A DNA stretch of 64,000 bases from Bdellovibrio sp. SKB1291214. GTDB lineage: Bacteria > Bdellovibrionota > Bdellovibrionia > Bdellovibrionales > Bdellovibrionaceae. Position numbers and translations under genes: made by a program. Positions 23,533-30,929 of the stretch are shown here, in pieces; position 1 is the first letter of the stretch, and each line of letters opens with the position of its first letter. The stretch lies in assembly GCF_002209355.2 (NCBI RefSeq), contig NZ_CP106855.1:248001-312000 (forward strand), read 5' to 3'. The notes beneath the pieces are model-generated. The model did no database searches. It saw nothing but the letters and a program-made list of their open reading frames with translations, and had not been told where the DNA came from.

Positions 23533-25947
23533 TTATCCTTGTTTGGTCGTAGGAATCGATTCACCCAGCTGACCGCCGGCAGAACGTGGGTAATCAATAC
23601 GCTGATGGTATATACCCAAAAGAATGCGAATGAAAGCAGCTTCGACTTTCGAAATATCTTTCAGGGTCAAATTACACTCGTCCAACTGCCCGTCAGAAAA
23701 CTTTCTTTGAACGATATTACGAACGATATTTTGCAAACGTGCCGGAGTCGGCTCATCTAAAGATCTTGCCGCCGCTTCGATAGAGTCGGCTAACATACAC
23801 AAGGCTGCCTCACGAAATTGAGGTTTAGGGCCTGGATAACGGAAATCTTGATCACTGATTTCTGGGTCTTCCTCTTTCTTTAGATCCAATGCTTTATTAT
23901 AGAAGTAAGAAATCAACGTCGTCCCGTGATGCTGTATAATACCATCAATGATCGGTTTACCCAGTTTGAATGCCACACCCATCTCAACGCCGTCCTTAAC
24001 GTGAGCGATCAACAGGGTTTTACTCATGAATGGAGAGATATGGTCATGGGGATTATTCCCTGGTTTTTGATTCTCGATAAAGTAATTCGCATGCTCCATC
24101 TTACCAATATCGTGGTAATAGCACATGACTTTACCTAAAAGGGAATTGGCACCGATTTCTTCTGCCGCAGCTTCCACCATCGATCCCACCATCATTGAGT
24201 GATGATAAGTCCCCGGAGCCTTAACAATCATGTCTTTCAAAAGCGGATGATTTAGATTGGAAAGCTCTAAAAGTTTAACGTCGGTTGTATAGTTAAAGAC
24301 TGATTCTAAAAGCGGAATGAACATCATCGCACACAAAGAACTTAGGATACCACCCATAAAGGCCGCTGGAATCGCAAACAGAATTTCACGCCCTGCCCCT
24401 TCTTGATCAAAGCGAGTCATCGTCAATACGAAGGCCACAATCAACGCATTCACGACACCCGTTCGGATACCGGCAAAGTAAATGTCGTTTCTTGTTTTAC
24501 AGTTAAAGACACCGCGGGCTGCAGCGATACCGCCGATCATACTTACGATCATCAGGGCATAATTGTAATCAACCATGATTCCCAAGCATAAAGAAATGAA
24601 TGCGGTAAAGAGCCAAACGATCTCACCTGAAGTGATTAGTAATCCCACAAGCATGGGACCTGTTGCAATCGGAGCTGCATACAAAAAGAACGTGGCTGGT
24701 AACAAGTGTCCCAGTTTTGAAACAAAGGCAGCATCGATCACGAACAAATAAATTTTCGTAAACAGTATTGTGCCAAAGGCGATTAACATCATGACCATCA
24801 AGTCTTTGAAATCAACTTTCACGCGATTTTGTGAAAAACGTTTCAAATAAGAGAAGAACACAATGATCGCCATGGATAGCATCAGAGACATCGCAAGAGC
24901 CGTCAGGTCCTTGCGTTTGTCCGAGCGGATTGTTTCAATCTGTTTAACGACAGCCATATGAAATGGCTGAATCACAGAACCTTGGGCCACAATCACTTGG
25001 TTCTTTTTGATCGTGATATTAACGGGAATGACAGCTTCGCGCGCTGCTTGTTTGCGGCTGGCAGTTTCCTGCTTGTTCAAGGTGAGGTTTGGAACTAACA
25101 AAGATCTTCCAAAATAAAGAATATTAGTACGGTCACCTTCAGCGAAACGGTCTAGCTCCTTGCGGTCATCCAACGTGAAGTGATCGGGGTCTTGAATATC
25201 CATCACTTCAGTGCGGGGAATGCTAAACTCCCGTCCCAGATTGTTTCTGTGAACCACTCGCGCCACGACTGTGGTTTGTCCCGCCGGGATAAATCGATCA
25301 GGAGCTTCGGCAATTTTTTGTTCGTACCAGTTTTCAAGATTGCGGATCAGAATCGCTTCAATGCGAGCACTGAATTTATTATCCACTAACCATTCATACA
25401 TGAAATCAGAAACGCCCACTCCCAGCTCGGTTTCGAATTCCTTCTTATGTTGAAAGAATTCCTTCACCTTGGCGCGATACGCTGAAGGCTGCTTGGGCCA
25501 AGTGATCTCACGGTGATAGTTACGCATGGTCCGGAAAGAATGAATCAAACCCAACGACACACGTTCAAAAACGCTGGTATCAAAGTCGTAAACGACAGCC
25601 ACGGCGTACTCAGCTTTCATACGCTTTTCTTCGGTGGTCACCTCGTCCGTCATTTCAAAACCGATAGGCGAAGTCACATCGTATTTCGCGATGTCGCCCA
25701 CCGTGAAATTATAAGGGACATCGAACTGATAGAAGATGGTGTAAGACAAAAGAACGCAGTACAGGAAAATAAAGGCAGCACGACGAACGAAAAGCTTCTC
25801 TTCGAGCATATGCAATGCGCGACCGAAGAAGGTCTTCTCCAGACCAATCGAATCCACCCAGTCCAAAAATTTTAGACTGTGATCTTCGTAATTTACGCGA
25901 GTCGCAGGACTCTCGTTTTTCTTAGAACCTTTTCCACGTTGTGGCAT
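23533..25947 (-). CDS. pgpH: 7TM-HD phosphohydrolase of the PgpH family
   Basis: PgpH-type proteins hydrolyse cyclic di-AMP in several bacteria, but in groups without c-di-AMP their substrate is open. The 804-residue protein has an N-terminal membrane helix (about 57-77), a large outside domain (7TMR-HDED, about 80-345), seven membrane helices (about 350-560) and a cytoplasmic HD domain with HHSMMVG (about 586), CYYHDIGK (about 611) and the distal H-H pair in IIQHHGTTL. It is directly upstream of ybeY, as in many genomes. Whether c-di-AMP cyclase exists here is not visible. Confidence 0.88.
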   Translation of the reverse strand: MPQRGKGSKKNESPATRVNYEDHSLKFLDWVDSIGLEKTFFGRALHMLEEKLFVRRAAFIFLYCVLLSYTIFYQFDVPYNFTVGDIAKYDVTSPIGFEMTDEVTTEEKRMKAEYAVAVVYDFDTSVFERVSLGLIHSFRTMRNYHREITWPKQPSAYRAKVKEFFQHKKEFETELGVGVSDFMYEWLVDNKFSARIEAILIRNLENWYEQKIAEAPDRFIPAGQTTVVARVVHRNNLGREFSIPRTEVMDIQDPDHFTLDDRKELDRFAEGDRTNILYFGRSLLVPNLTLNKQETASRKQAAREAVIPVNITIKKNQVIVAQGSVIQPFHMAVVKQIETIRSDKRKDLTALAMSLMLSMAIIVFFSYLKRFSQNRVKVDFKDLMVMMLIAFGTILFTKIYLFVIDAAFVSKLGHLLPATFFLYAAPIATGPMLVGLLITSGEIVWLFTAFISLCLGIMVDYNYALMIVSMIGGIAAARGVFNCKTRNDIYFAGIRTGVVNALIVAFVLTMTRFDQEGAGREILFAIPAAFMGGILSSLCAMMFIPLLESVFNYTTDVKLLELSNLNHPLLKDMIVKAPGTYHHSMMVGSMVEAAAEEIGANSLLGKVMCYYHDIGKMEHANYFIENQKPGNNPHDHISPFMSKTLLIAHVKDGVEMGVAFKLGKPIIDGIIQHHGTTLISYFYNKALDLKKEEDPEISDQDFRYPGPKPQFREAALCMLADSIEAAARSLDEPTPARLQNIVRNIVQRKFSDGQLDECNLTLKDISKVEAAFIRILLGIYHQRIDYPRSAGGQLGESIPTTKQG

Positions 25948-26080
25948 ATTAAGACTCTCGTCCCTACTTTCCAGAATGTGCTAGTGCTCGTCCAGCGTAT
26001 CGCTAATTAACTTAATTGTCGAAATCACTCTGTGTTTGCGCTAAGATAGAGCCGATTCCATCAAAAAGTCGAGGCGCTGT

Positions 26081-26890
26081 ATGGCAAAAACTCCTAGTGA
26101 ATTAAATAATATTGAGTCCTTGGTCGAGATCGTAGCTAGTTTGCGCGGCCCCGACGGTTGCCCTTGGGATAAGGAGCAGACTCACGAATCACTTACACAA
26201 TACGCCGTCGAGGAGACATTTGAGCTGGTGGAAGCCATTGAATCCCCTTCTCAGGATCGCGACAATAAAATCAAAGAAGAACTTGGTGACGTGTTGTTTC
26301 AAGTGGTCCTTCATTCTCAACTCGCCTCCGAACGTGGAGCATTTACTCTTGAAGATGTGATTAAAACAGTGGCAGAAAAACTAGTACGACGTCACCCTCA
26401 CGTATTTGGAGATGTGAAGGTCGCAAACTCTGCCGAGGTCGTTAAGAATTGGGAAGAGATCAAAAAGAAAGAAGCTGGCGCAAAACCTGACTATGCTTTA
26501 AAAGTACCGCCCCTTCCGGCCTTACAACGCGCTTACAAGATAGGCAAACGTACTGAAAAGTATAAATTCGACTGGGAGAATGTTGAAGGCGTCATGATCA
26601 AAGTCGAAGAAGAATTCGATGAACTGCGTGAAGCCTTAGATAATGACGTCGAGTCTGAGATCGAGCATGAGCTGGGCGATGTTTTATTCTCGCTGGCTCA
26701 GCTGGGACGTCATTTAAAAATGGAACCGGAACAAGTTCTTCGCAAAGGGAATTCCCGTTTTGAAGAACGCTTTAACAAAATGGTAGAGTTCGCTTCACTT
26801 GAAGGTAAAGACTGGGGCAAACTTTCCGTCGAGGAGAAAGAGCAGTATTGGTTAAAAGCCAAAGCAGCCCTCAAGAGTGCGCCTAAGTAA
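26081..26890 (+). CDS. mazG: Nucleoside triphosphate pyrophosphohydrolase MazG
   Basis: MazG hydrolyses non-canonical NTPs to NMP and pyrophosphate. The 269-residue product has the two-domain form: an N-terminal MazG domain with LRGPDGCPWDKEQTHESL and the metal motif EExxE...ELGDVLFQV (about residues 46-80), and a second domain with EEFDELREAL...EHELGDVLFSLAQLGRH (about 175-210). Length matches E. coli MazG (263). It is a single-gene unit. Confidence 0.95.
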   Translation: MAKTPSELNNIESLVEIVASLRGPDGCPWDKEQTHESLTQYAVEETFELVEAIESPSQDRDNKIKEELGDVLFQVVLHSQLASERGAFTLEDVIKTVAEKLVRRHPHVFGDVKVANSAEVVKNWEEIKKKEAGAKPDYALKVPPLPALQRAYKIGKRTEKYKFDWENVEGVMIKVEEEFDELREALDNDVESEIEHELGDVLFSLAQLGRHLKMEPEQVLRKGNSRFEERFNKMVEFASLEGKDWGKLSVEEKEQYWLKAKAALKSAPK

Positions 26891-26950
26891 GCACTGTCTT
26901 CCATAACTTTTCAAAAAATAAAACCCGTGCAATAAAAATTAATGATCCGT

Positions 26951-26996
26951 TTCGACAATAAATTTGAAATAAAATTTTTGTCGAACTCTTTTTCTT
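26951..26996 (+). terminator. AT-rich terminator after mazG
   Basis: TTCGACAATAAATTT (26951-26965) pairs with AAATTTTTGTCGAA (26971-26984), with one bulge, followed by CTCTTTTTCTTCT. The stem is AT-rich but long; it is 60 bp after the mazG stop. Confidence 0.55.
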
Positions 26997-27453
26997 CTGC
27001 AAATTTTTACTCCAGATCTATTTGCTGAACACTTGCTGTGATCGTTTTCACTTCCACGAAAATTCCCATTCACTCTTTGTACGAGTGACAACAAAGTCGA
27101 CCTTTTGCCAGGATTCCTAGGTGGAAGATTCTCAAAATCGCTCCGCAACTTGTTTGATGAAATCGTCAAAAAGTTCTTCAAATTCGAGGAACTTCCTAAA
27201 AAAACACAGACTTATCCCTAGTTCTCAAGAAATATTTCCCTCAAAACGTCCAAAATGTTGACGACTGAAAATTATTTTTTCTCTGTAGTTCAACATCACA
27301 GTCTATGATTTCAATACTTTACCGCGCCTCAGAATGAAACCGTTTTTAGATAGAAAAACAAATTCACTAGGTTGCGGGTTATTTCAGTTTTGTCACTAAT
27401 TGAACGAAACTGATTCCATCACGAACATGGTGGGGCTCAGGAGGGCAAACCGT
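26997..27453. other. Long AT-rich leader region before the envelope-machine operon
   Basis: About 450 bp without a convincing gene; an 80-residue minus-strand frame lacks coding character. A small TCACTC/GAGTGA stem lies at about 27069-27088. Close to the operon, TTGCGG (27372-27377) with CACTAA (27395-27399 area) could be a weak promoter, and CAGGAGGG (27438-27446) is a strong ribosome site for ATG 27454. The length suggests regulatory input but no site was recognised. Confidence 0.4.
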
Positions 27454-28506
27454 ATGATCAATCAAATCGCTCGCAAATCAGTAGTAGTTGCTTCAGCAAT
27501 CTCAATGCTAGCTGGTTGCGGAAAAAGCGGAGGAACTTACTCGATCCTCGCTGATTCAGATTCTTACAAGCAGGAAGCTGTCTACGTTCCTAAGAAAATC
27601 GATATCCTTTGGGTGATCGACAACTCAGGTTCCATGAAAACATCTCAAGACAACTTGGCTGCGAACTTCCAGTCCTTCATCGCTCGCTTTAATCAAAACA
27701 ACAGTGACTTCCACATGGCTGTGGGTACAACTGATGCTTGGGAAAAACAATTCAACTCGTCTTCTGAAAAAGCAAGATTGAGAGACGGTACTGGCGCAGT
27801 TGGTTCTTCAACTCGTTCTGGTGTTTACGTCATGGATAAAAACACTCCGAACCTAAGCCAAGTTTTCGTGACTAACGTTAAGCAAGGCATTAACGGTAAC
27901 GGTGACGAACGCGCTTTTGAAAGTATCAAACAGATTCTTCAAGATCCGTTCAATGCAGGCTTCCGTCGTCCAGACGCAACACTTGCAATCATCATCGTAT
28001 CTGACGAAGAGGACTTCTCTCAGTCAGTAAGCACTTTCAGCGAAAGCTATACGAATAACAAATTGTATCCCGTGCAAAACTATATCGACTTCTTGGACAC
28101 TTACACGGGCGGTACGGCTAACGGCAGAAACTACTCTGTTTCCAACATCGCGATCCAAGACACTGCTTGCCGCGATCAATTGAAAACTGATAAGTTCCCG
28201 ACTCGCTACCATGACATCACTAATAAAACTGGTGGTATCAACGGTTCATTGTGCTCCAACTTCGGCGCAACTTTGGAATTGATCTCTGATTCAATCATTC
28301 AGTTGTCGAGCTCTTTCAAACTTAGTCGCGAACCGGTTCCAGAATCGATCGTAGTAACTGTTGATGGAGTGACTGTTGCTCAAGATGCAACAAACGGCTG
28401 GACTTATGACGCTGCAACTTTGACGATCACTTTCCATGGCAGCTCAGTACCGAACGCGAACTCTAATGTGAAAATCAACTTCGATCCGAAATCGATCATT
28501 ATCTAA
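27454..28506 (+). CDS. vWA-domain lipoprotein heading the Glt-like operon
   Basis: The 350-residue product has a lipoprotein signal with an SMLAGC lipobox, then a von Willebrand factor A domain (about residues 50-260) whose metal-binding MIDAS motif DNSGSM is intact (strand IDILWVIDNSGSM) and whose strand DATLAIIIVSDEEDFS supplies a later MIDAS Asp. A C-terminal beta domain follows (about 275-350). vWA domains bind protein partners through a metal ion. ATG 27454 fits the signal and follows AGGAGGG. It lies 15 bp before the GYF-PilZ gene and is probably the first gene of the operon running to 39973. It could act as an outer-membrane or surface adhesin part of the machine. Confidence 0.8.
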   Translation: MINQIARKSVVVASAISMLAGCGKSGGTYSILADSDSYKQEAVYVPKKIDILWVIDNSGSMKTSQDNLAANFQSFIARFNQNNSDFHMAVGTTDAWEKQFNSSSEKARLRDGTGAVGSSTRSGVYVMDKNTPNLSQVFVTNVKQGINGNGDERAFESIKQILQDPFNAGFRRPDATLAIIIVSDEEDFSQSVSTFSESYTNNKLYPVQNYIDFLDTYTGGTANGRNYSVSNIAIQDTACRDQLKTDKFPTRYHDITNKTGGINGSLCSNFGATLELISDSIIQLSSSFKLSREPVPESIVVTVDGVTVAQDATNGWTYDAATLTITFHGSSVPNANSNVKINFDPKSIII

Positions 28507-28520
28507 AAGAGGATTGTGTA

Positions 28521-29141
28521 ATGGGTGGGGAACAATCTGCAGCACAAAATCTTGAGCAATGGTACATCCTACGTGGGGACATGAAATATGGTCCCTACGA
28601 GTACAGATCCATGATCTCAATGATTCAAAATAGCGAGCTTCAAGACTACAACTATGTCTGGGCTCCGCATCTAGAAAACTGGACTCTGGTGGGAGAGCTT
28701 CAGGAATTCTCTAAAGACCGCTTGGCTCGTCTGATCCAAACTAAGGATCACTTGTCTGGCGCCTTTATCGAGAGAAAATACCCACGTAAAGATTTGCAAA
28801 CTGGGATTTATGCTCACAATGATCAGTCATTTTTTGACGGCCATACTTTGAGCGTGAGTGAGAATGGGGCTTTGGTTCTGTTGAACGATCCTCTACTCTA
28901 CCTAGGTCAAAAGATTATGATTCATTTCAGAAAATCTGAAGTAAATCCTGTAGAATTTAATGTTCTATGTGAAATTGTCCGAAAGAATTATTCGAAACAA
29001 AGATTAAACGTGAAATCCGGTCTGCACTACGCTGTTCGTTTCCTCCAAGTGCCTGAGATTGGTTCGACTCAATTAACTAAATGGTCTCGCGGTGGCGGTT
29101 CCAAGGAGGAAACAAATGGCATTCTTAAAGTTCATGAATGA
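28521..29141 (+). CDS. GYF-domain plus PilZ-domain cytoplasmic protein
   Basis: The 206-residue protein is a two-domain fusion. Residues about 10-60 (WYILRGDMKYGPYEYRSM ... WAPHLENWTLVGEL) match the bacterial GYF_2 fold, which binds proline-rich peptides. Residues about 85-195 match PilZ, a c-di-GMP receptor, with RKYPR (the RxxxR motif) and SVSENG in place of the usual D/N-x-S-x-x-G. No signal peptide or membrane helix, so it acts in the cytoplasm. It overlaps the TolQ-like gene by 26 bp, which implies coupling. In Myxococcus the GYF domain sits inside GltJ, so this looks like a rewired regulatory input. Confidence 0.82.
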   Translation: MGGEQSAAQNLEQWYILRGDMKYGPYEYRSMISMIQNSELQDYNYVWAPHLENWTLVGELQEFSKDRLARLIQTKDHLSGAFIERKYPRKDLQTGIYAHNDQSFFDGHTLSVSENGALVLLNDPLLYLGQKIMIHFRKSEVNPVEFNVLCEIVRKNYSKQRLNVKSGLHYAVRFLQVPEIGSTQLTKWSRGGGSKEETNGILKVHE

Positions 29142-29823
29142 ATCTGGCGTCGTTGGCTGGTTGATTCTACTAACAGGCATCGGTTCATTGGTACTAGTAG
29201 CAGAGCGTGCGAAAATGCTCTACAAAGAGTACGGTATGAATGTCGATGAGTTCATGGGTAAAATCCAAAATCTTATCTTGGCAAAGAAACACGATGAAGC
29301 TTTGCTTCTTTGTGCACAACTTGAGAAAAAGCCACTTGCTGCAGCCTTCAAAACGATCCTTGAAAAAGCTGATCGTGATGATGACACAATTTTCCAAGCA
29401 CACGATATCGCAATGGCGGAAAACGTTCCATTGTACACTAAACGCCTACACTATCTTTCAATGCTAGCCAACGTTGCTACGTTGATGGGTCTTTTGGGTA
29501 CTATCCATGGTCTTATCCTTTCGTTCCAAGCCGTTGCTTCTGCAGACCCTGCAATGAAACAACAATTGTTGGCGCAAGGTATCTCCGTTTCCATGTATAC
29601 AACAGCGTTGGGTCTTGCGGTTGCGATCCCTGCGATGGTGTTCTTCTCTATTCTGACTTCTCGTCAAAATGAGTTGATGGAAGAAATGATGGAAAAATGC
29701 GGTAAATTGGCAGAGTTGCTAACTAGCGCACACGTTCCAAACCTTTCTCGCCAAAACGTATTCCCAGACCATGTTGCTGCACCAGCGGTAACTCCTCCAT
29801 CAGCTCCAGGTAAGGCTTCTTAA
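29116..29823 (+). CDS. TolQ/ExbB/MotA-family proton channel subunit (AglR-like)
   Basis: This family forms the pentameric channel around TolR/ExbD dimers that converts the proton gradient into work. The 235-residue protein has three membrane helices (about 10-30, 115-140 and 155-180) with the typical ANVATLMGLLGTIHGLI and GISVSMYTTALGLAVAIPAM motifs. ATG 29116 follows AAGGAGG; the longer frame from 29092 overlaps the previous gene more deeply and lacks such a site. Two TolR-like genes follow, the same order as AglR-AglQ-AglS of the Myxococcus gliding motor. Confidence 0.9.
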   Translation: MAFLKFMNESGVVGWLILLTGIGSLVLVAERAKMLYKEYGMNVDEFMGKIQNLILAKKHDEALLLCAQLEKKPLAAAFKTILEKADRDDDTIFQAHDIAMAENVPLYTKRLHYLSMLANVATLMGLLGTIHGLILSFQAVASADPAMKQQLLAQGISVSMYTTALGLAVAIPAMVFFSILTSRQNELMEEMMEKCGKLAELLTSAHVPNLSRQNVFPDHVAAPAVTPPSAPGKAS

Positions 29824-29880
29824 TTGAAGCCTTCCGGGCAATCCATGGTGGGATCGATAATTACATAACTGGGTGGGTAT

Positions 29881-30426
29881 ATGAGACGCGGAAAAAAGAT
29901 TAAAATTAATCATAACAGTGAGTTCGAGTTAGACTTAGCTCCTCTACTTGCCGTAATGGTAAAACTAGTACCTGTTCTGTTACTATCATCAGCATTCGTG
30001 CAAATGATGGTGATCGAAACTGAGCTTCCCCAAGTTGTTGCTGAAGCAATTCAACGAAATGACCAAGAAAAAACTCCAACTCTAGTCGCTATCGAAGTTG
30101 ACCCTAAAGAAGGTTACACAATCGTGGTGACTAAAGCTGGCAAAGAAAACACAGAATCAGTTCCTCTAAAAAACGGAACATATGATTTGCCTTCTCTTCA
30201 CCAAAAATTGGTTGAAGTAAAAAAAGCCAATCCTGAAGTTTTCAAAATTGAATTAAATCCTGAAGCAAAAGTTCCATACAACGACATCGTCAAAGTTATG
30301 GATGAAGCTCGTCAGGCGCACGATAAGACAGTGACTTTCCCTGTTTTCGATCCAAAACAAGGTAAGAATGTCGAAACTAAGTATATGTTTCCAGAAGTTG
30401 TCTTCTCGAACATGATGGAGGGCTAA
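29881..30426 (+). CDS. TolR/ExbD-family protein lacking the channel aspartate (AglQ-like)
   Basis: The 181-residue product has one membrane helix (about residues 20-43) and a periplasmic ExbD domain with YDLPSLHQKLVEVKKANPEVFKIELNPEAKVPYNDIVKVMDEAR, typical of TolR. In the helix, LDLAPLLAVMVKLVPVLLL aligns with the ExbD pattern NVTPFIDVMLVLLIIF so that Ala24 stands where the proton-carrying Asp should be; a Lys (28) follows four residues later. It probably pairs with the next protein, which keeps the Asp. It is 57 bp after the TolQ-like gene and 1 bp before its partner. Confidence 0.85.
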   Translation: MRRGKKIKINHNSEFELDLAPLLAVMVKLVPVLLLSSAFVQMMVIETELPQVVAEAIQRNDQEKTPTLVAIEVDPKEGYTIVVTKAGKENTESVPLKNGTYDLPSLHQKLVEVKKANPEVFKIELNPEAKVPYNDIVKVMDEARQAHDKTVTFPVFDPKQGKNVETKYMFPEVVFSNMMEG

Positions 30427-30427
30427 C

Positions 30428-30925
30428 ATGGCACGCCGCCGCCCGTACGAATTACCAAAACAAAAATCAACTTTCGGTCTGAATATCACGTCGATGACCG
30501 ATATGTTTACGATTCTTCTGGTGTTCCTACTTCAGAGCTATTCAACTTCTCAAGTTGAAATAACTCCGGAGAACAATTTGCGTTTGCCGACTTCGGCTAC
30601 AACTGCAAATCCCGTGGAAGCCGTTAAGATTTCTTTATCGAAAGATGCTTTGAAAATCGATAAGGATAAAATCGCAGACGTTAAGGATTCAGAATTCTTA
30701 GCGCAGGACCTTGAGTCCACAGACGCGAACTTTATTAAACCTTTATTCGAAAAACTGGACCACATGGCCAAAAATTCAACCGAAAAGGAAAAGTGGGTAA
30801 AAGAAGGAAAAATTCTTTTGCAGGCTGATAAAGACCTCCCTTACGCGACTCTTCGCAAAGTGATGTATACAGCATCAATGGCAGGCTTTCCTCAGTTGAA
30901 ATTGGTGACAATGGTCGGAGAATAA
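30428..30925 (+). CDS. TolR/ExbD-family protein with conserved channel aspartate (AglS-like)
   Basis: The 165-residue product has a basic N-terminus, a membrane helix (about 20-40) starting NITSMTDMFTILLVF in which Asp25 occupies the ExbD/TolR proton-binding position, and a periplasmic domain of about 110 residues ending in a PYATLRKVMYTASMAGFPQLKLVTM motif typical of ExbD. It is separated from the previous TolR-like gene by one base and from the TPR gene by four. Together with the two genes upstream it makes one energised motor. Confidence 0.9.
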   Translation: MARRRPYELPKQKSTFGLNITSMTDMFTILLVFLLQSYSTSQVEITPENNLRLPTSATTANPVEAVKISLSKDALKIDKDKIADVKDSEFLAQDLESTDANFIKPLFEKLDHMAKNSTEKEKWVKEGKILLQADKDLPYATLRKVMYTASMAGFPQLKLVTMVGE

Positions 30926-30929
30926 CATT

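Noticed and set aside
26939-27181. 80-residue minus-strand frame in the region before the vWA gene
   Set aside because: Basic, aromatic-poor and Ser/Asn-rich composition without ribosome site; reads as chance in AT-rich DNA.
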